From positions 45,723-109,722 of the forward strand of contig SGPM01000052.1 of the NCBI GenBank assembly GCA_004802725.1: 64,000 bases of DNA. Reading direction: 5' to 3'. Of this stretch, positions 34,852 to 45,310 are shown in pieces. A program made the position numbers and the translations under genes. This DNA is from Antrodiella citrinella (lineage: Eukaryota > Basidiomycota > Agaricomycetes > Polyporales > Steccherinaceae). The notes under the pieces are model-generated. The model was given only the letters and a program-made list of their open reading frames with translations, was not told where the DNA came from and made no database searches. The first letter of the stretch is position 1. Each line of letters opens with the position of its first letter.

Positions 34852-35757
34852 ATGGCTGCTACAGATTTGCCGCCCTCACCCACAGTTTCCGGCAAGCGTT
34901 CACACCCTTCTCTCCCCGAACTCGACATTCCACCCTACAGACCTCAGTTTGTCACTACTCTCGCGGACACCGATTCACCACCATGCGAGGGTCCACCGTC
35001 ACCTACCGCTACCGAGATCATCGACGTCGAGGGCGCAGATTTTACCCGAACCGCAGAGCAGCACGGGGTTAAAGTCCGTGATTTCGCGTTGAAGTCGGCC
35101 GACGAATTGGACGACGCATGCCTCACAGGGGGGTCCGTGAAAGAGTACTGGAACCCCACAAGTGCCCTTCTTCGACACGACGTGCATATCCGGCGACCGA
35201 TTAACATGGGGCCATACGTGGGGCTCGGAAAGAATCTTCATAGGTTGCTCGACAGTGGCTGGGTAGTGATGGAGGAAGCGGAGAGGCATTGGACGAAGGA
35301 GGATTGGGCAGCGGTGAAGGCGTATCGAAGCCAACCTGGCGGTCCCTATCCCTATACCCTTGGACGACAGCGCAGACCGACTGCTGCATTCCGAACTGCA
35401 CAGAGGAAATCGGCCTACCCGACCGCTGTGCTCATCGTCCCCGACGAATCTATCTTCATGCCGAAGGATGAGCCTGGGATGTGGGACGGTGGGGATGTGA
35501 CGGACGAAGTGGAGGACGGAGAGGAGACGGATACGAGTGATAAGAACGCCAAGAGACGTAAGATCTCCGACGAGGATACCGCACATTTGGGATCTCGATT
35601 CATGGCGCCAGTTTCCGCCTCTTCAGCACCTTCTGCGCCTACGGTCACTGCACCAGCACCTATTCCATCCGTCAGTCGGAAGACCTCTCACGCCATTGCG
35701 CCTTCCAGCAACAAACGTACCCTTAGGCGCACCAATACGCTGGTCCGCGTCCAATGA
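34852..35757 (+). CDS. hypothetical nuclear-type protein with acidic patch and NLS-like motif
   Basis: Single open frame starting MAATDLPPSPTVSGKRSHPS; an upstream in-frame ATG at 34687 would add 55 poorly conserved-looking residues and overlap the previous gene. About 300 residues. The middle has a compact, non-repetitive block (RRPINMGPYVGLGKNLHRLL, MEEAERHWTKEDWAAVKAYR). The C-terminal third is acidic (DEVEDGEETDTSD), then basic KNAKRRKIS, which looks like a nuclear signal, and ends in a Ser/Ala/Pro-rich tail with KRTLRRTNTLVRVQ. No known domain recognised. Confidence 0.55.
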   Translation: MAATDLPPSPTVSGKRSHPSLPELDIPPYRPQFVTTLADTDSPPCEGPPSPTATEIIDVEGADFTRTAEQHGVKVRDFALKSADELDDACLTGGSVKEYWNPTSALLRHDVHIRRPINMGPYVGLGKNLHRLLDSGWVVMEEAERHWTKEDWAAVKAYRSQPGGPYPYTLGRQRRPTAAFRTAQRKSAYPTAVLIVPDESIFMPKDEPGMWDGGDVTDEVEDGEETDTSDKNAKRRKISDEDTAHLGSRFMAPVSASSAPSAPTVTAPAPIPSVSRKTSHAIAPSSNKRTLRRTNTLVRVQ

Positions 35758-37078
35758 TTCCTCTCCCCTACCCGATCCTTCAACGGCGATTCACGAACAG
35801 CCACTGCACGGATGAAATTACGGGCTGCAGCACGACAGAGAAGAGCAGCATCTGTACACATTGTATCCATACCACCTCATCGACCACGGACATCTTCTGC
35901 ATCTCAAGTTCTCGTACTCCACACTTATACTTCTTGATACACATGCACTTCTATACCTGGTCTTTATTATTCATTACTTATAATGATTTCGAGGTGTATC
36001 GTCGTCCATGTTGTCCTGTTATCACTTGTTCTCGCGTGTAATCTACTTCCCCGCTTGTATACCTACGTTCTTGTCTCAGTAACAATGATATTTACATGTA
36101 TGTCTCCTTTATTTGTTTCCTGACTGCCACAATACTAATATTGCCAAGGTCCCTGTCTTTCCCAATACTCCTTCCTTTTGGAAACAAGACGAATCTAGAT
36201 GATTTTTTTCGACATGAAAAGGGCCTTGCATACGATACAATACCCTTGATGACGGTCGCTGGTCAAATTCAGCTCCTCCATAACACATGATGCACGGCAT
36301 CTGGCTCGGAAAGGCATTTCTAGACAATCCCCCGACCCTGCTGCATTCCACGTACAATACAACATACCGATATCGCAGAAGATAACCTGAGGGTGTGATC
36401 AGGAAAGCGCTGGAAGCTTGAAGGGTACAAATGGCTACAGTCAGTATGCCGCAACTCATTCATTCTGCAGGTAAGTTAAGTGACGATATCCCCATTCTCT
36501 CCATTTTTGATCAATCTTACATATTACGACGTCAGAAAGACAGCAGAGCAGGTCTGAACTGAACACACGAGGGCGAGCTCCAGCGAATATCGGCCTCGCT
36601 GCGGGTTGTGTCGGGCCCGGGATCGTCTTGCGGTGCTCGGACGGAAGCAACGGCAGCCAAACTGTCAGCTCTCGTTGTCAGGCTGGGGGGTTTATCGCTC
36701 TCCGGCGAGTCTTTTGTCTCTGCTCCGAGTCGCTTTCCAGGTCATAAACCGGCTCCTCAAGTTCCTCATCAGCGTTGATACGCGTGTCGGCCTTGTGTAC
36801 TAATGGATCGCTCCCCCAGGCTCTACTCGCAGCGTGATGGACAATCGGTGTCAGATGGAAACACAGCCACCATACTGTGTCGTCTCTTACCAGCAGGAAG
36901 TTGGAACTTTGCGTTGCCTTCTCGGAAGCCGGACATATGAAACGACTAGACGCCTGCGGAGCGGTATAGGGCGGTATGCATAAGGGGCACAAATCCTGGT
37001 TTCAGATCCGTGACCTCCCTCCCGTTGAATATAATCAGTGCTGAACACCAGCAACATGCACATCACACTACCCACACC
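35758..37078. other. intergenic, no gene seen
   Basis: AT-rich and pyrimidine-rich sequence with short open frames only. The left part is probably the 3' UTR of the preceding gene, the right part the promoter of BTB 2. An in-frame ATG at 37010 could extend BTB 2 upstream. Confidence 0.4.
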
Positions 37079-38137
37079 ATGCTTATGCACCCCACCTCTC
37101 CTCCAGCTTTCTGCGCGACAAATGACTCCACCGTCGACGCCTCCTACGGTGATATTATCATTCGTTCATCCGACGACGTCGACTTCCGAGTAGCCAAACA
37201 CATCCTTTCCAAGGGCTCAGATGTCTTCAACGACATGTTCGCACTCCCTTCTCCACCCTCCGACTCGGACCCGATGCGCCCATACAACGCCGGGGAGGTT
37301 CATATCGTTCCCATAACGGAGAGCAGCGCCATGGTCGCCCAATTTCTGAAAACCATCACTTCAGACCCGTCCACGGTTGCGTTCCGCACCATGAACGACA
37401 TCCGAGAATTCTATCTCATGGGGGACAAGTATGTCAGCGACGGCGCCATGCAGGCCGCGAAGAAGGCCCTGGCTCGCCGTGCACAGAACTCCCCTCTCGA
37501 GGTGTACGTGATGGCGTGCCGTTTGGGGTTAGAAGCGGAGGCGAGGATAGCGGCGAAGCGCAGCCTATCACTGCCATTGGCCAGCTTGAAGGAATCTAGT
37601 GGGGAGTACACGGACGATACCATGGCACCAGCCTTTGAACGCCTTTGGGCTTACTATGAACAGTGCAGTACGGCAGTTGCCGTGGTTGCTCACAGCGAGT
37701 ACTGGGCCATCCAGGATCTCAAGATCTTCCCCGTCATGATGTTCGACCCTCGTATTCCCCCTCCGCCTTCTGTCTTCAGTACGCGACCTTACTGCTGCAC
37801 CGTTCCCCAGACGGGATCGGAGCTCCACGAATACCACGTCAAGTCATGGTACCTACCGTTTCTCGCCAAACTATCTGCGCTGCTTGCTGTAAAACCATCC
37901 GGGGAGGATATAGGTTTTAGCGAATGGACCGCGCTGTTCCCAGAATCCGTTTCGCAAGCCAAACGGTGTCCGGACTGTGGACCCCATGCTTTTGATCTTC
38001 TGCGGTCATACAGCAAGCGAGCGTTGTCGCGTGTGGAGACCCTTGTTAATGGCGTAAGTTCAAATTCACGCATGTGTCTGTGTTCGCGTCGTGCTGATGT
38101 GTGTCTCCAGATACGAGTGGAGTACCGCGAGATCTGA
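37079..38137 (+). CDS. BTB/POZ domain protein 2
   Basis: MLMHPTSPPAFCATNDSTVD leads into the BTB fold: YGDIIIRSSDDVDFRVAKHI, GSDVFNDMFALPSP, VAQFLKTITS. The family tail follows: PLEVYVMACRLGLEAEARIA, a central Tyr/Trp region (ELHEYHVKSWYLPFLAKLSA) and RCPDCGPHAFDLL with the C-x2-C pair. As in BTB 1, one intron near the end (38054-38110) precedes a tiny last exon (IRVEYREI, stop at 38137). About 330 residues. An upstream in-frame Met at 37010 is possible. Confidence 0.83.
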   Translation: MLMHPTSPPAFCATNDSTVDASYGDIIIRSSDDVDFRVAKHILSKGSDVFNDMFALPSPPSDSDPMRPYNAGEVHIVPITESSAMVAQFLKTITSDPSTVAFRTMNDIREFYLMGDKYVSDGAMQAAKKALARRAQNSPLEVYVMACRLGLEAEARIAAKRSLSLPLASLKESSGEYTDDTMAPAFERLWAYYEQCSTAVAVVAHSEYWAIQDLKIFPVMMFDPRIPPPPSVFSTRPYCCTVPQTGSELHEYHVKSWYLPFLAKLSALLAVKPSGEDIGFSEWTALFPESVSQAKRCPDCGPHAFDLLRSYSKRALSRVETLVNGVSSNSRMCLCSRRADVCLQIRVEYREI

Positions 38138-38731
38138 TGCATCTGATGTCCTATGGCCGATATCCTGTCTATGTTTCGTTTTATCCTCTGATATATAGGA
38201 CGATCTTCTCTAGGTCTCAGTGCTACAGCCGGACACCCTTTTCTAAACCCGCTATGTCTTCTGTCAAAAAGACTGTTTCCTTGTCCCAGTATAGTAAGCT
38301 GTTTTTATAACATATTTCGCCACGGCTACCGTGACGGCCTTGTCAAACTCGCCCGTCGGTGACTTGAATTGACTACATACTTATAAGCAGCTCGACAAGA
38401 CGGAATGGCATGAGACAGTTCGTACTCGTGCTAGCCATTTACTTCACTTCTTCAAGCATCCCAGGCGTGCCCGTATTTTCAACCCATCGTGAGCATCTGT
38501 TCGATCTAATCTATGGGCGCATCGTGCCTTATGGCGCCCGTCAGTTCTCAGAGAGGTTTCTCACTCTATTCAGTGCATACATTGGGTCAAGCTTTCTCCC
38601 ATCCGTGAACCATATGCAAGCTGCAAACGTGACCGGTTTCCCTTGACCGGTTTTCCTTGACCTCAGTCACTGACCTCGATCTCAGTTCAGCGGTTCTATT
38701 CCCGCCTCTAGTTCATTGAACCCGTCGTTCG
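38138..38731. other. intergenic, no gene seen
   Basis: Same-strand gap between BTB 2 and the hydrolase gene. A 78-codon frame at 38410-38646 is not recognisable. Confidence 0.4.
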
Positions 38732-39961
38732 ATGTTTGAACTCGTCTTGCACAAACGAGGATTGTATGCCGTTCATGATTCGGGTGCACCCAGTGACAGC
38801 GACGATTATACCACGCTTGTCATGCTGCACGGATATGTTTGGCACGCCGGTGAGTCCCCGTCCGAGTCTTCAACATTCACGACGTGGTCTTGACCTTGGC
38901 CGGTACCACTGCAGGCATATTCCAACGGATGCTTCCGTTCGCGAAGAAGCATAACGTGCGCGTAATTTTGGCCAACAGACGGGATTACCCCGAGGCCACG
39001 CCGTTCACCGAAGCAGAGTTCAACCAGCTGACTTCCAGTCTGTCGGTCACCCCGGAAGGGATCCAAAACCTCAGAGACTTCCTGAGAGACCGTGCCGCAG
39101 ATCTCTACCAATTGCTGGAGACATTAATTCAAGTTGACAACGTACCACAGAAGGGTGGGATCGTCGTCGGTGGCTGGTCGTTCGGAACCCAGTTTACGAC
39201 TACCCTGTTGGCTCATGCGGGGTCCATCCCTGTGGGTGATATCGACGTGGCTTCTTATATCCGCTACATAGTGAACTTGGGTACGTGCTGCTCTTCGGTA
39301 TGACTATCGCCACACACTGAGGATTCTGCCCACAGATATGCCCTCCCATATCCTCGGTTACGCCCCCATCGAAGGTGGCTGGAACCCTCTCCTGGATCTT
39401 ACCCTGCCCGGAGCTGAACGTGTCAATATCTTCCCTCGATGGGTCAGCGGATACTTCATGCATGGGGAGACTGTGGCGGAACTCATCGTACGTGACTTCA
39501 CGGAGGAAATTTCACCCACCCTCGATAGAATGACACACGAGGAACTCCAATCCTGTCTCTTTGTGGCCCCTGGGGAACCCGGAGCCTCCGACGACATGCT
39601 CTTCAGAGCGATCAGGATGCACGATATCACCAGCGAACTTAGAGAGATGATTGTCTTCCCGACGGGGAATGGAGGTCTATGGGACAACGTCAAGTTGCGC
39701 CACGTTTTCTGTGACCGTAGCACTTGGTCAGAGTTTTGGGGGGCGCATTGCCTGCGCGAGGAGATCTCCAAGGCGGAGCAGTCTGGCAAGCGAGTCAGGC
39801 CTATAGAGATTGTACGCCTTCGGGGAGCAAACCACTTTGTGCGTGTACCGTATTCTTATCTGAGATGCTGTCGTTAATCTTTGACTCAGTCGGCCTGGGA
39901 TGATCCTGAGCGCACTCTCGTGGCTCTGATGGGCTTGGAAGAAGCGGATCACTCAGTGTAG
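38732..39961 (+). CDS. alpha/beta-hydrolase fold protein
   Basis: MFELVLHKRGLYAVHDSGAP, strand VMLHGYVWHAG with the oxyanion HG, then after an intron FQRMLPFAKKHNVRVILANR. The nucleophile elbow is GGWSFGTQF (G-W-S-F-G) near 39170-39190. Two further introns lie near 39282-39335 and 39841-39890. The final part has the catalytic-His motif RGANHFV next to the last intron, ending LMGLEEADHSV. About 350 residues, no signal peptide. This is a cytosolic serine hydrolase (esterase, lipase or epoxide-hydrolase-like); substrate unknown. All triad parts appear present; the acid residue cannot be fixed from sequence alone. Confidence 0.82.
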
Positions 39962-40348
39962 ATTCCACTCAATGCAAATTTTCCTCCAAATGTCAATAGC
40001 ATCGTGCCCAGCTGTATAAGGCGACTCACTGCGAGTCAATGGTAGACCATTTCCGTCGTCACGGACGGCAATGCGCTTGAAAGCAAGGTCTCTATAGGTG
40101 AGCTGTGGTTTGATGCAGCGGGCTTCGACAGCTCAGAGTCTCCATGCATGCGGCGTCGGTCAACGCGGCCTAGGCCAGCCTCAAAACTGCCGCACGTAGT
40201 AGCGTTCATTCAGCCGCACCGTTGATCAGCGTCCGACTTTCAATATGACTCGAGAGGCTGACCGCTGACGCCTGACGCGCTGACGAGGGTGGTCATCGAG
40301 TCACTTTCAGCTTATTCCACCCCACCATCCATACGACACACTGTTGCA
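39962..40348. other. intergenic, no gene seen
   Basis: Short gap before the GNAT tandem pair. No coding signal; presumably the promoter of the first GNAT copy. Confidence 0.4.
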
Positions 40349-41134
40349 ATGTTTGTAAATTCATACAAAGCACCTGAACATCCTACCGTGCTCCCAGAGT
40401 CAGAGCTCTATGGACCGGATCCATATGACCTGAACTTCTGTTTCCCCATTCATCTGGACAGCCTTCGCACCGATCGGGTCACGGTCACTCCCTTCATACC
40501 CTCCATCCACGGAAAAGCCTACTGGGATGTGATATCTCAGAATCTAGATCTGTTCAAATACTACCCCTTCCTTTTTTCAACGCACGAAGACGTCCTCACG
40601 TTCTTGGAGCGAGACATACGCCGCGACCCAACCGCAATCATGTTCGCCATCATCGACCAAACTAGACCCGACCCTGCCCATCCAGAGTTCGGAGGGAGCT
40701 TGGCAGGCGTTGTTGGTCTTTACTGGAATTCTGCACAGAGCCTCTCCACAGAAATCGGACACGTCCTAACATTCCCCGCGTTCCAACGCACTCATGTCAC
40801 CGGGAACGCGATCGGAGTCCTCATGAAGTACTGTCTGGACAAAAGAGACGCGTCTCCACCTGGGCTGGCTCTCAGGCGAGTGGAATAGTGCTGCCACTCG
40901 AGCAACCTCAAGTCGGCTGGATTAGCAGAGAAGATGGGGTTCAAGCGTGAGGGGGTCTTGAGGTGGCACACAATAGTGCCGAAGGAGTGGGCAGAAATGG
41001 GAAAGAAGCCACGTCAGGATGATCCGTTCCCGGAGCTGGCTAGCAGGGATACATTGACGTTGTCGGTGTGCTGGGATGACTGGGAGGCCGGCGTACGGGA
41101 AAGAGTGCAGAGAATCATTGATCGACGGGTCTAG
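40349..41134 (+). pseudogene. GNAT acetyltransferase copy 1, interrupted by an internal TAG
   Basis: Intronless. MFVNSYKAPEHPTVLPESEL opens a GNAT-type protein: acceptor-side LRTDRVTVTPFIPSIHG, then GGSLAGVVGLYWNS and the acetyl-CoA-binding region FQRTHVTGNAIGVLMKYC. At 40886-40888 a TAG stands where copy 2 has TGG (Trp). The frame then continues for about 80 more codons (LAEKMGFKREGVLRWH, DDWEAGVRERVQRIIDRRV) to a natural TAG at 41132-41134. Continued similarity after the stop shows a recent nonsense change. If translated as is, the protein lacks the last GNAT strand. The family transfers acetyl groups from acetyl-CoA to amines or protein N-termini; this RimJ-like subgroup is common in fungi with unknown substrates. 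Confidence 0.8.
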
Positions 41135-41476
41135 TAGGGGAGATGCAGGGCCGTACAGTAGAGTACCCGGGCAAAGGGAGTATGAAGTGAAACATGTATT
41201 TTTAGTAAGGATGTGCAACGACGACCCCCACTAGTCGAATTTTTAACTTCGTAGGACAAGGACAAGGACAATTTATAGTCCAGACTTTTGACTTAGTCCC
41301 CGCGGAACGCCGGAGTTTCATAGGAGTCGGGAAATCGAATTTTTCAAACTCTAAAGTTTGTTTGCGTCTATTGCGCAAGAGCCTCCACAACGCTCCCTAT
41401 TTCGTTGTACGTCCGACACGTCGATCGATCTCACCGTCAATACCAGTGCTTATCCTAACCGCTAGCATCTTCTATC
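41135..41476. other. spacer between tandem GNAT copies
   Basis: No gene seen. The region should hold the terminator of copy 1 and the promoter of copy 2. Confidence 0.4.
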
Positions 41477-42205
41477 ATGCCGATTGGATGCTCTGATGTG
41501 GGGTTCACGAATTCATACAAAGCTCCTCAACCCCCGGCCATACTCCCAGATGCAGAGCTCTACGGACCAGATCCATACGACCTGAATTTTTGTTTTCCCG
41601 TCCATCATGAAAGCCTTCGCACCGAGCGAGTCGCTCTTACTCCTCTCATACCCTCCATTCACGGAGATGCCCTTTGGGATGCGATATCTTCCGAGTCGAA
41701 TCTCGACCTATTCAAATTCTGTCCCTTCACATTCCACACACACCAAGACGCCCTCACATTCTTGGAGCGAGACATACGCGCCAATCCAACTCGCATCATG
41801 TTCGTCATCATCGATCATGCGAGACCGGACCATGCTCATCCAGAGTTCGGAGGGAGCTTGGCAGGCGTTGTCGGACTGTCTGCCTCCTCCACACAGAATT
41901 TGACCACAGACATCGATCACGTTCTGATATTCCCCGCGTTCCAGCGCACCCATGTCACCGGAAACGCGATAGGCGTTCTTATGAAGCACTGTCTGGACAG
42001 GTACGATGCGTCTCCGCCGGGATTGGCACTCAGGCGAGTACAGTGGACTTGCCACCCGGAGAATGTCAAATCGGCAAGCTTGGCAGAGAAGGTGGGGTTG
42101 AAGCGTGAAGGGGTCATGAAATGGCACACCGCAGTGTCGCGGGAATGGGCAGTACTTGGGAAGAAGGCGAGCGAGGATGATCCGTTTCCGGATATGCCCT
42201 GGTAG
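41477..42205 (+). CDS. GNAT acetyltransferase copy 2, C-terminally truncated by a 1-nt shift
   Basis: Intronless tandem paralogue of the 40349 gene, 242 codons. MPIGCSDVGFTNSYKAPQPP, then the same blocks: GPDPYDLNFCFPVHHESLRT, GGSLAGVVGLSASS, FQRTHVTGNAIGVLMKHCLD and RRVQWTCHPENVKSASLAEK, where the conserved Trp that is a stop in copy 1 is kept. After DDPFPDMP the frame hits TAG at 42203-42205. In another frame the sequence continues like copy 1 (RDTLVLSVCWDDWEAGV...IIDRRA) to TAA at 42291-42293. One extra C in CCC (about 42197-42199) explains the shift. The GNAT core is complete, so the truncated protein may still work. Confidence 0.82.
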   Translation: MPIGCSDVGFTNSYKAPQPPAILPDAELYGPDPYDLNFCFPVHHESLRTERVALTPLIPSIHGDALWDAISSESNLDLFKFCPFTFHTHQDALTFLERDIRANPTRIMFVIIDHARPDHAHPEFGGSLAGVVGLSASSTQNLTTDIDHVLIFPAFQRTHVTGNAIGVLMKHCLDRYDASPPGLALRRVQWTCHPENVKSASLAEKVGLKREGVMKWHTAVSREWAVLGKKASEDDPFPDMPW

Positions 42206-42496
42206 GGACACCTTGGTCTTATCGGTATGTTGGGATGACTGGGAGGCCGGTGTACGGGAAAGGGTGCAGGGGATCATAGACAGACGGGCCTAAGGAGAAT
42301 TGGAATGGAGAGAAGTACGACCTGGGAACTGTAACTACCATACCTCACACAAGAGCGCGCTATTGGAAGCATAATGACGACGTTGCGCACAGCCTATACA
42401 GTCATGTGCAGATGACACGTGTATGAGATCCGCCGGAACGGAAAACAGACGGTAAATGCGACAAAGGATTTGTATTGACAGCAGGGAGTCGAGGAG

Positions 42497-44375
42497 TCAT
42501 TTTGTTTCCTTTGAGTACTGATAAATCACAAGAAACATGGGTCTAATCGCGTCGTTCTGGAAGTCAAGCTGTTAGATCCTGCGGCGTTCGTGATGTGGAG
42601 CGAACATACATCGTATACTGTTGAATATTCTAGATTAGATATCTTGCTAGTATCGAATCAAGCTTGGGACGTACCGGTACACTCGTCGTAGTTCAAGTCT
42701 TTACCGGGCTTCCCAATCACGGAATGCCGCCCTGAGGGAGGCTGACCGGTCTTCAGCAATGCAGCGACACCCATCTGAGGAGAGCGGTACACTTACCTCT
42801 TCCAAGTCTGGAATACTCCTCATCGTCATAAAGGGCTTGCCAACGGCGACCTGATTTAACAACAAGGCCAGAGTGTTATCAGAAGACAGACTTTTGGCAT
42901 AGTCGTTTGCCTTCGCATGAAGTGAGAAAGCGATCTGGAGTGACTGTTCGGAGCTATTCACCTTGCTTGATGTAGCCGTTGTGTAGATTCCCTCTCCAAA
43001 TCGGCCATAACTCTTCCGCTTACCAAATTCAGCCACGTCAAAGGAAGACTTCATCGCTGTCGTGAATATTTTAGGTTTCAGAGACTTATTCACAACAAAC
43101 GTACCCGAATTATGCAGCACAAGGAACATCGAGTGTCCGTGCAGAAGTTGCTCTCAATGACATAATCTCCAAGGCTGCACGCACGCACGGTGCCGTGCCA
43201 ACGAGTCACTGTTTTTCCTGAGTTCATTCCGGTTTCACGTTCAAGCTTGAGTCTGGATATGATTTAGCCGTAAGGAATACTGCAAAAGCGGGTGACAAGA
43301 TGAGACGCACCTGTATTGTTCAAATTTGTCACGTAGATCCTTGCGACAGTATATCTTCCAGATCTGTTTGTCACGGTGAGATTTCTGAAGAATTGGTCTT
43401 GCTGAGGTGTCGTACAGACCTTTTGGATGTTGGGCACTGGAGTAAGATGTTTCCATCCGTCTGAGAATTGCTTGCTGACTGAAGATATTGTGAAGGGAAT
43501 GCCAAATTCGGATGGTTCAGAGCGGACCTTCCATATATGTTTGGTCGCCTTCAGCAAGGGGTATGATTGTGGGGGCTGGGATGAGACCATCAGACATATT
43601 GCCGAACGTATTCGTGAGGGACTAACCTTCATTCCTTACCAGGTCTCTGCAGGTTGTACCACAAAACTCGCTCAATTTGTCATGAACAGTAGCCTTGGGC
43701 CATTCACGACACCTATTATCCTCTGAATAAGCGATTCTTGGTCCACGCACAAGCAACAGAAAGCGATTACCGTATGCATGCCTCTGTTTGTAACAACGAC
43801 ACCGCATCGCTTCAAGTACGTTCTCAGCCATCAATGCGTCAGGTGAATATCTCGAAAGACGTACAGACGATGCTTGTTAGAGCAGAACTCGCTTGCTTCG
43901 TTTTCCCGTACGAAGACTGGTCGAGTGCACCCAATGAATTTGCATTCCAGCGGACCGTCACGCACTAATTGAGAGGACGTATCGATAACCGCTGGAGACC
44001 TTGAGCCACCAGTGCGGAAAGCTTTGCCGCAGCGTACTCCGCAGAAATTACGCCCTGGAATAAAAGTAAATGGGTATGTGAGATCCGGAGTCAAGGAATG
44101 GGTAGCTAACGTTTTCCATTTTCGACATATACTGGCCGAACCCCGCACATCTATGAACCGAGAGAGGTGGAAGGTCAGTTGTGAAACAGACACACAATAA
44201 TGTCAAGGTCAACGACCACCTTGCACATCGACTGCGTGTCGAGATGGTCCTTCATCGCATCTCTATGGGATTTTCCGCAAAAAGACGAGAACGATCCGTC
44301 GGGATCTTTCCAGACGGCGCGATTGCATTTTGGATATGCGCATAGAGTCTTGATTGTCCTAGACGTGTCCGGCAT
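42497..44375 (-). CDS. PARP-type ADP-ribosyltransferase with N-terminal zinc-finger array (copy 1)
   Basis: MPDTSRTIKTLCAYPKCNRA at 44375 starts the first of about four small Cys/His fingers, each ending in F-C-x-x-x-[HC]: SSFCGKSHRDAM, NFCGVRCGKAF, EFCSNKHRL and EFCGTTCRDLV (44330 down to about 43650). Then comes a linker (SDGWKHLTPVPNIQKV) and a PARP fold: RWHGTVRACS (catalytic His), a Cys cluster CSLCCIIR, GRFGEGIYTTATSSK (catalytic Tyr) and NYDECTVYDNDAIRPMFLVI, whose Glu matches the PARP catalytic Glu. Ends QYSKETK, stop at 42497-42499. About twelve introns. The V-Y-D after the catalytic Glu needs the 8-nt exon at 42610-42617. The full H-Y-E triad suggests an active NAD-dependent transferase; targets are unknown. 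Paralogue at 47139-49010. Confidence 0.8.
42610..42617 (-). other. 8-nt microexon of PARP copy 1
   Basis: TATACGAT on the minus strand, bounded by ACAG before and GTATGT after. The flanking introns are 57 nt (42618-42674) and 53 nt (42557-42609). It supplies V-Y-D between the catalytic Glu and NDAIRP. Skipping it changes the frame, since 8 is not a multiple of 3. Confidence 0.75.
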
Positions 44376-45310
44376 ACTTGAGTCTCGGATGGTAGTAGTA
44401 AATTTGTGAGAAGGTTAAGAGGACCAGGATCGACTCAAAGACTTGGCGACAAGCCGCAGTAACTTTTGAGCGGCTTCAGTGCACATGAACGTATAGCAAA
44501 AAAGGAAGGACTAACCCGGAAGTACCATGCTATCAGCCTTCTATACGCCGTAGACTGCCATCGTGACCGATCCTGTTGCTGCGCTGACAGAATCCAGGTC
44601 TGCGGGAGACATGTGCAGTCAAAACCTTCTCTGCGGGATCAAAACGTTGAGCAGCGACGATGATAAGATGCTACAAAAAGCAACCCACGATCAATATTAC
44701 AGCTCGAGCACTGTACATGGGATCGATGAAGTCCTATTGAAGAGGCTTGCTCGCCTGTATTTGGCGCTAGTATTGTTGGCCACGTAATCACGTTTACTCC
44801 ATGCCAGCGTTATGGCCCAGTGTGGAACTGATCAGTGCAACCACCTGTTTCCAAAAATCAATCTCCCTGTATTCTGACCCCACTCAGATTGGCCTTATGA
44901 AATTCAGTACTTTATAGTTATACTGCAGAATTCTCCCTCAGCTCTCTCCGGGCTGAGTTACGTTGGACACGGATCCCATGAAGTCCGTTTCTGATGGGGT
45001 GTTACTGAAATAGGTCCTCCTCCCAGGTGTTGTATGTATCAACTGCCTCTTTCTCGCAATACTACAACTTGAAGTCACGAAATCTCCCACTGCGGCATCA
45101 CTCGAGGTCGAAATGGTGCTTCTTGCATTGTACATCCCTATCTATGTACGCACGCCACTCGACAACTCGAGTTTGGTATATAAGAGGCAAACTCCACACT
45201 CAGTTCCTCAGGCCTTCGTCTAACACACGAACCCCTTCGGCATCCCAACAATGTAAGTGTCATACTTCCCGCAGAACGCGTACCACTGACGCCACCCAGT
45301 GGCGGCCCGT
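44376..45310. other. divergent promoter region between PARP copy 1 and BTB 3
   Basis: No gene seen. GTAAGT at 45252 and CCCAG ending at 45300 could bound an intron in the 5' UTR of BTB 3. Confidence 0.4.
45178..45185 (+). promoter_or_regulatory. TATA box of BTB 3
   Basis: TATATAAG, about 126 bp before ATG 45311; the distance fits if a 5' UTR intron is present. Confidence 0.5.

Noticed and set aside
41708..42277. 189-codon minus-strand frame
   Set aside because: Antisense to GNAT copy 2, which is the recognisable protein.
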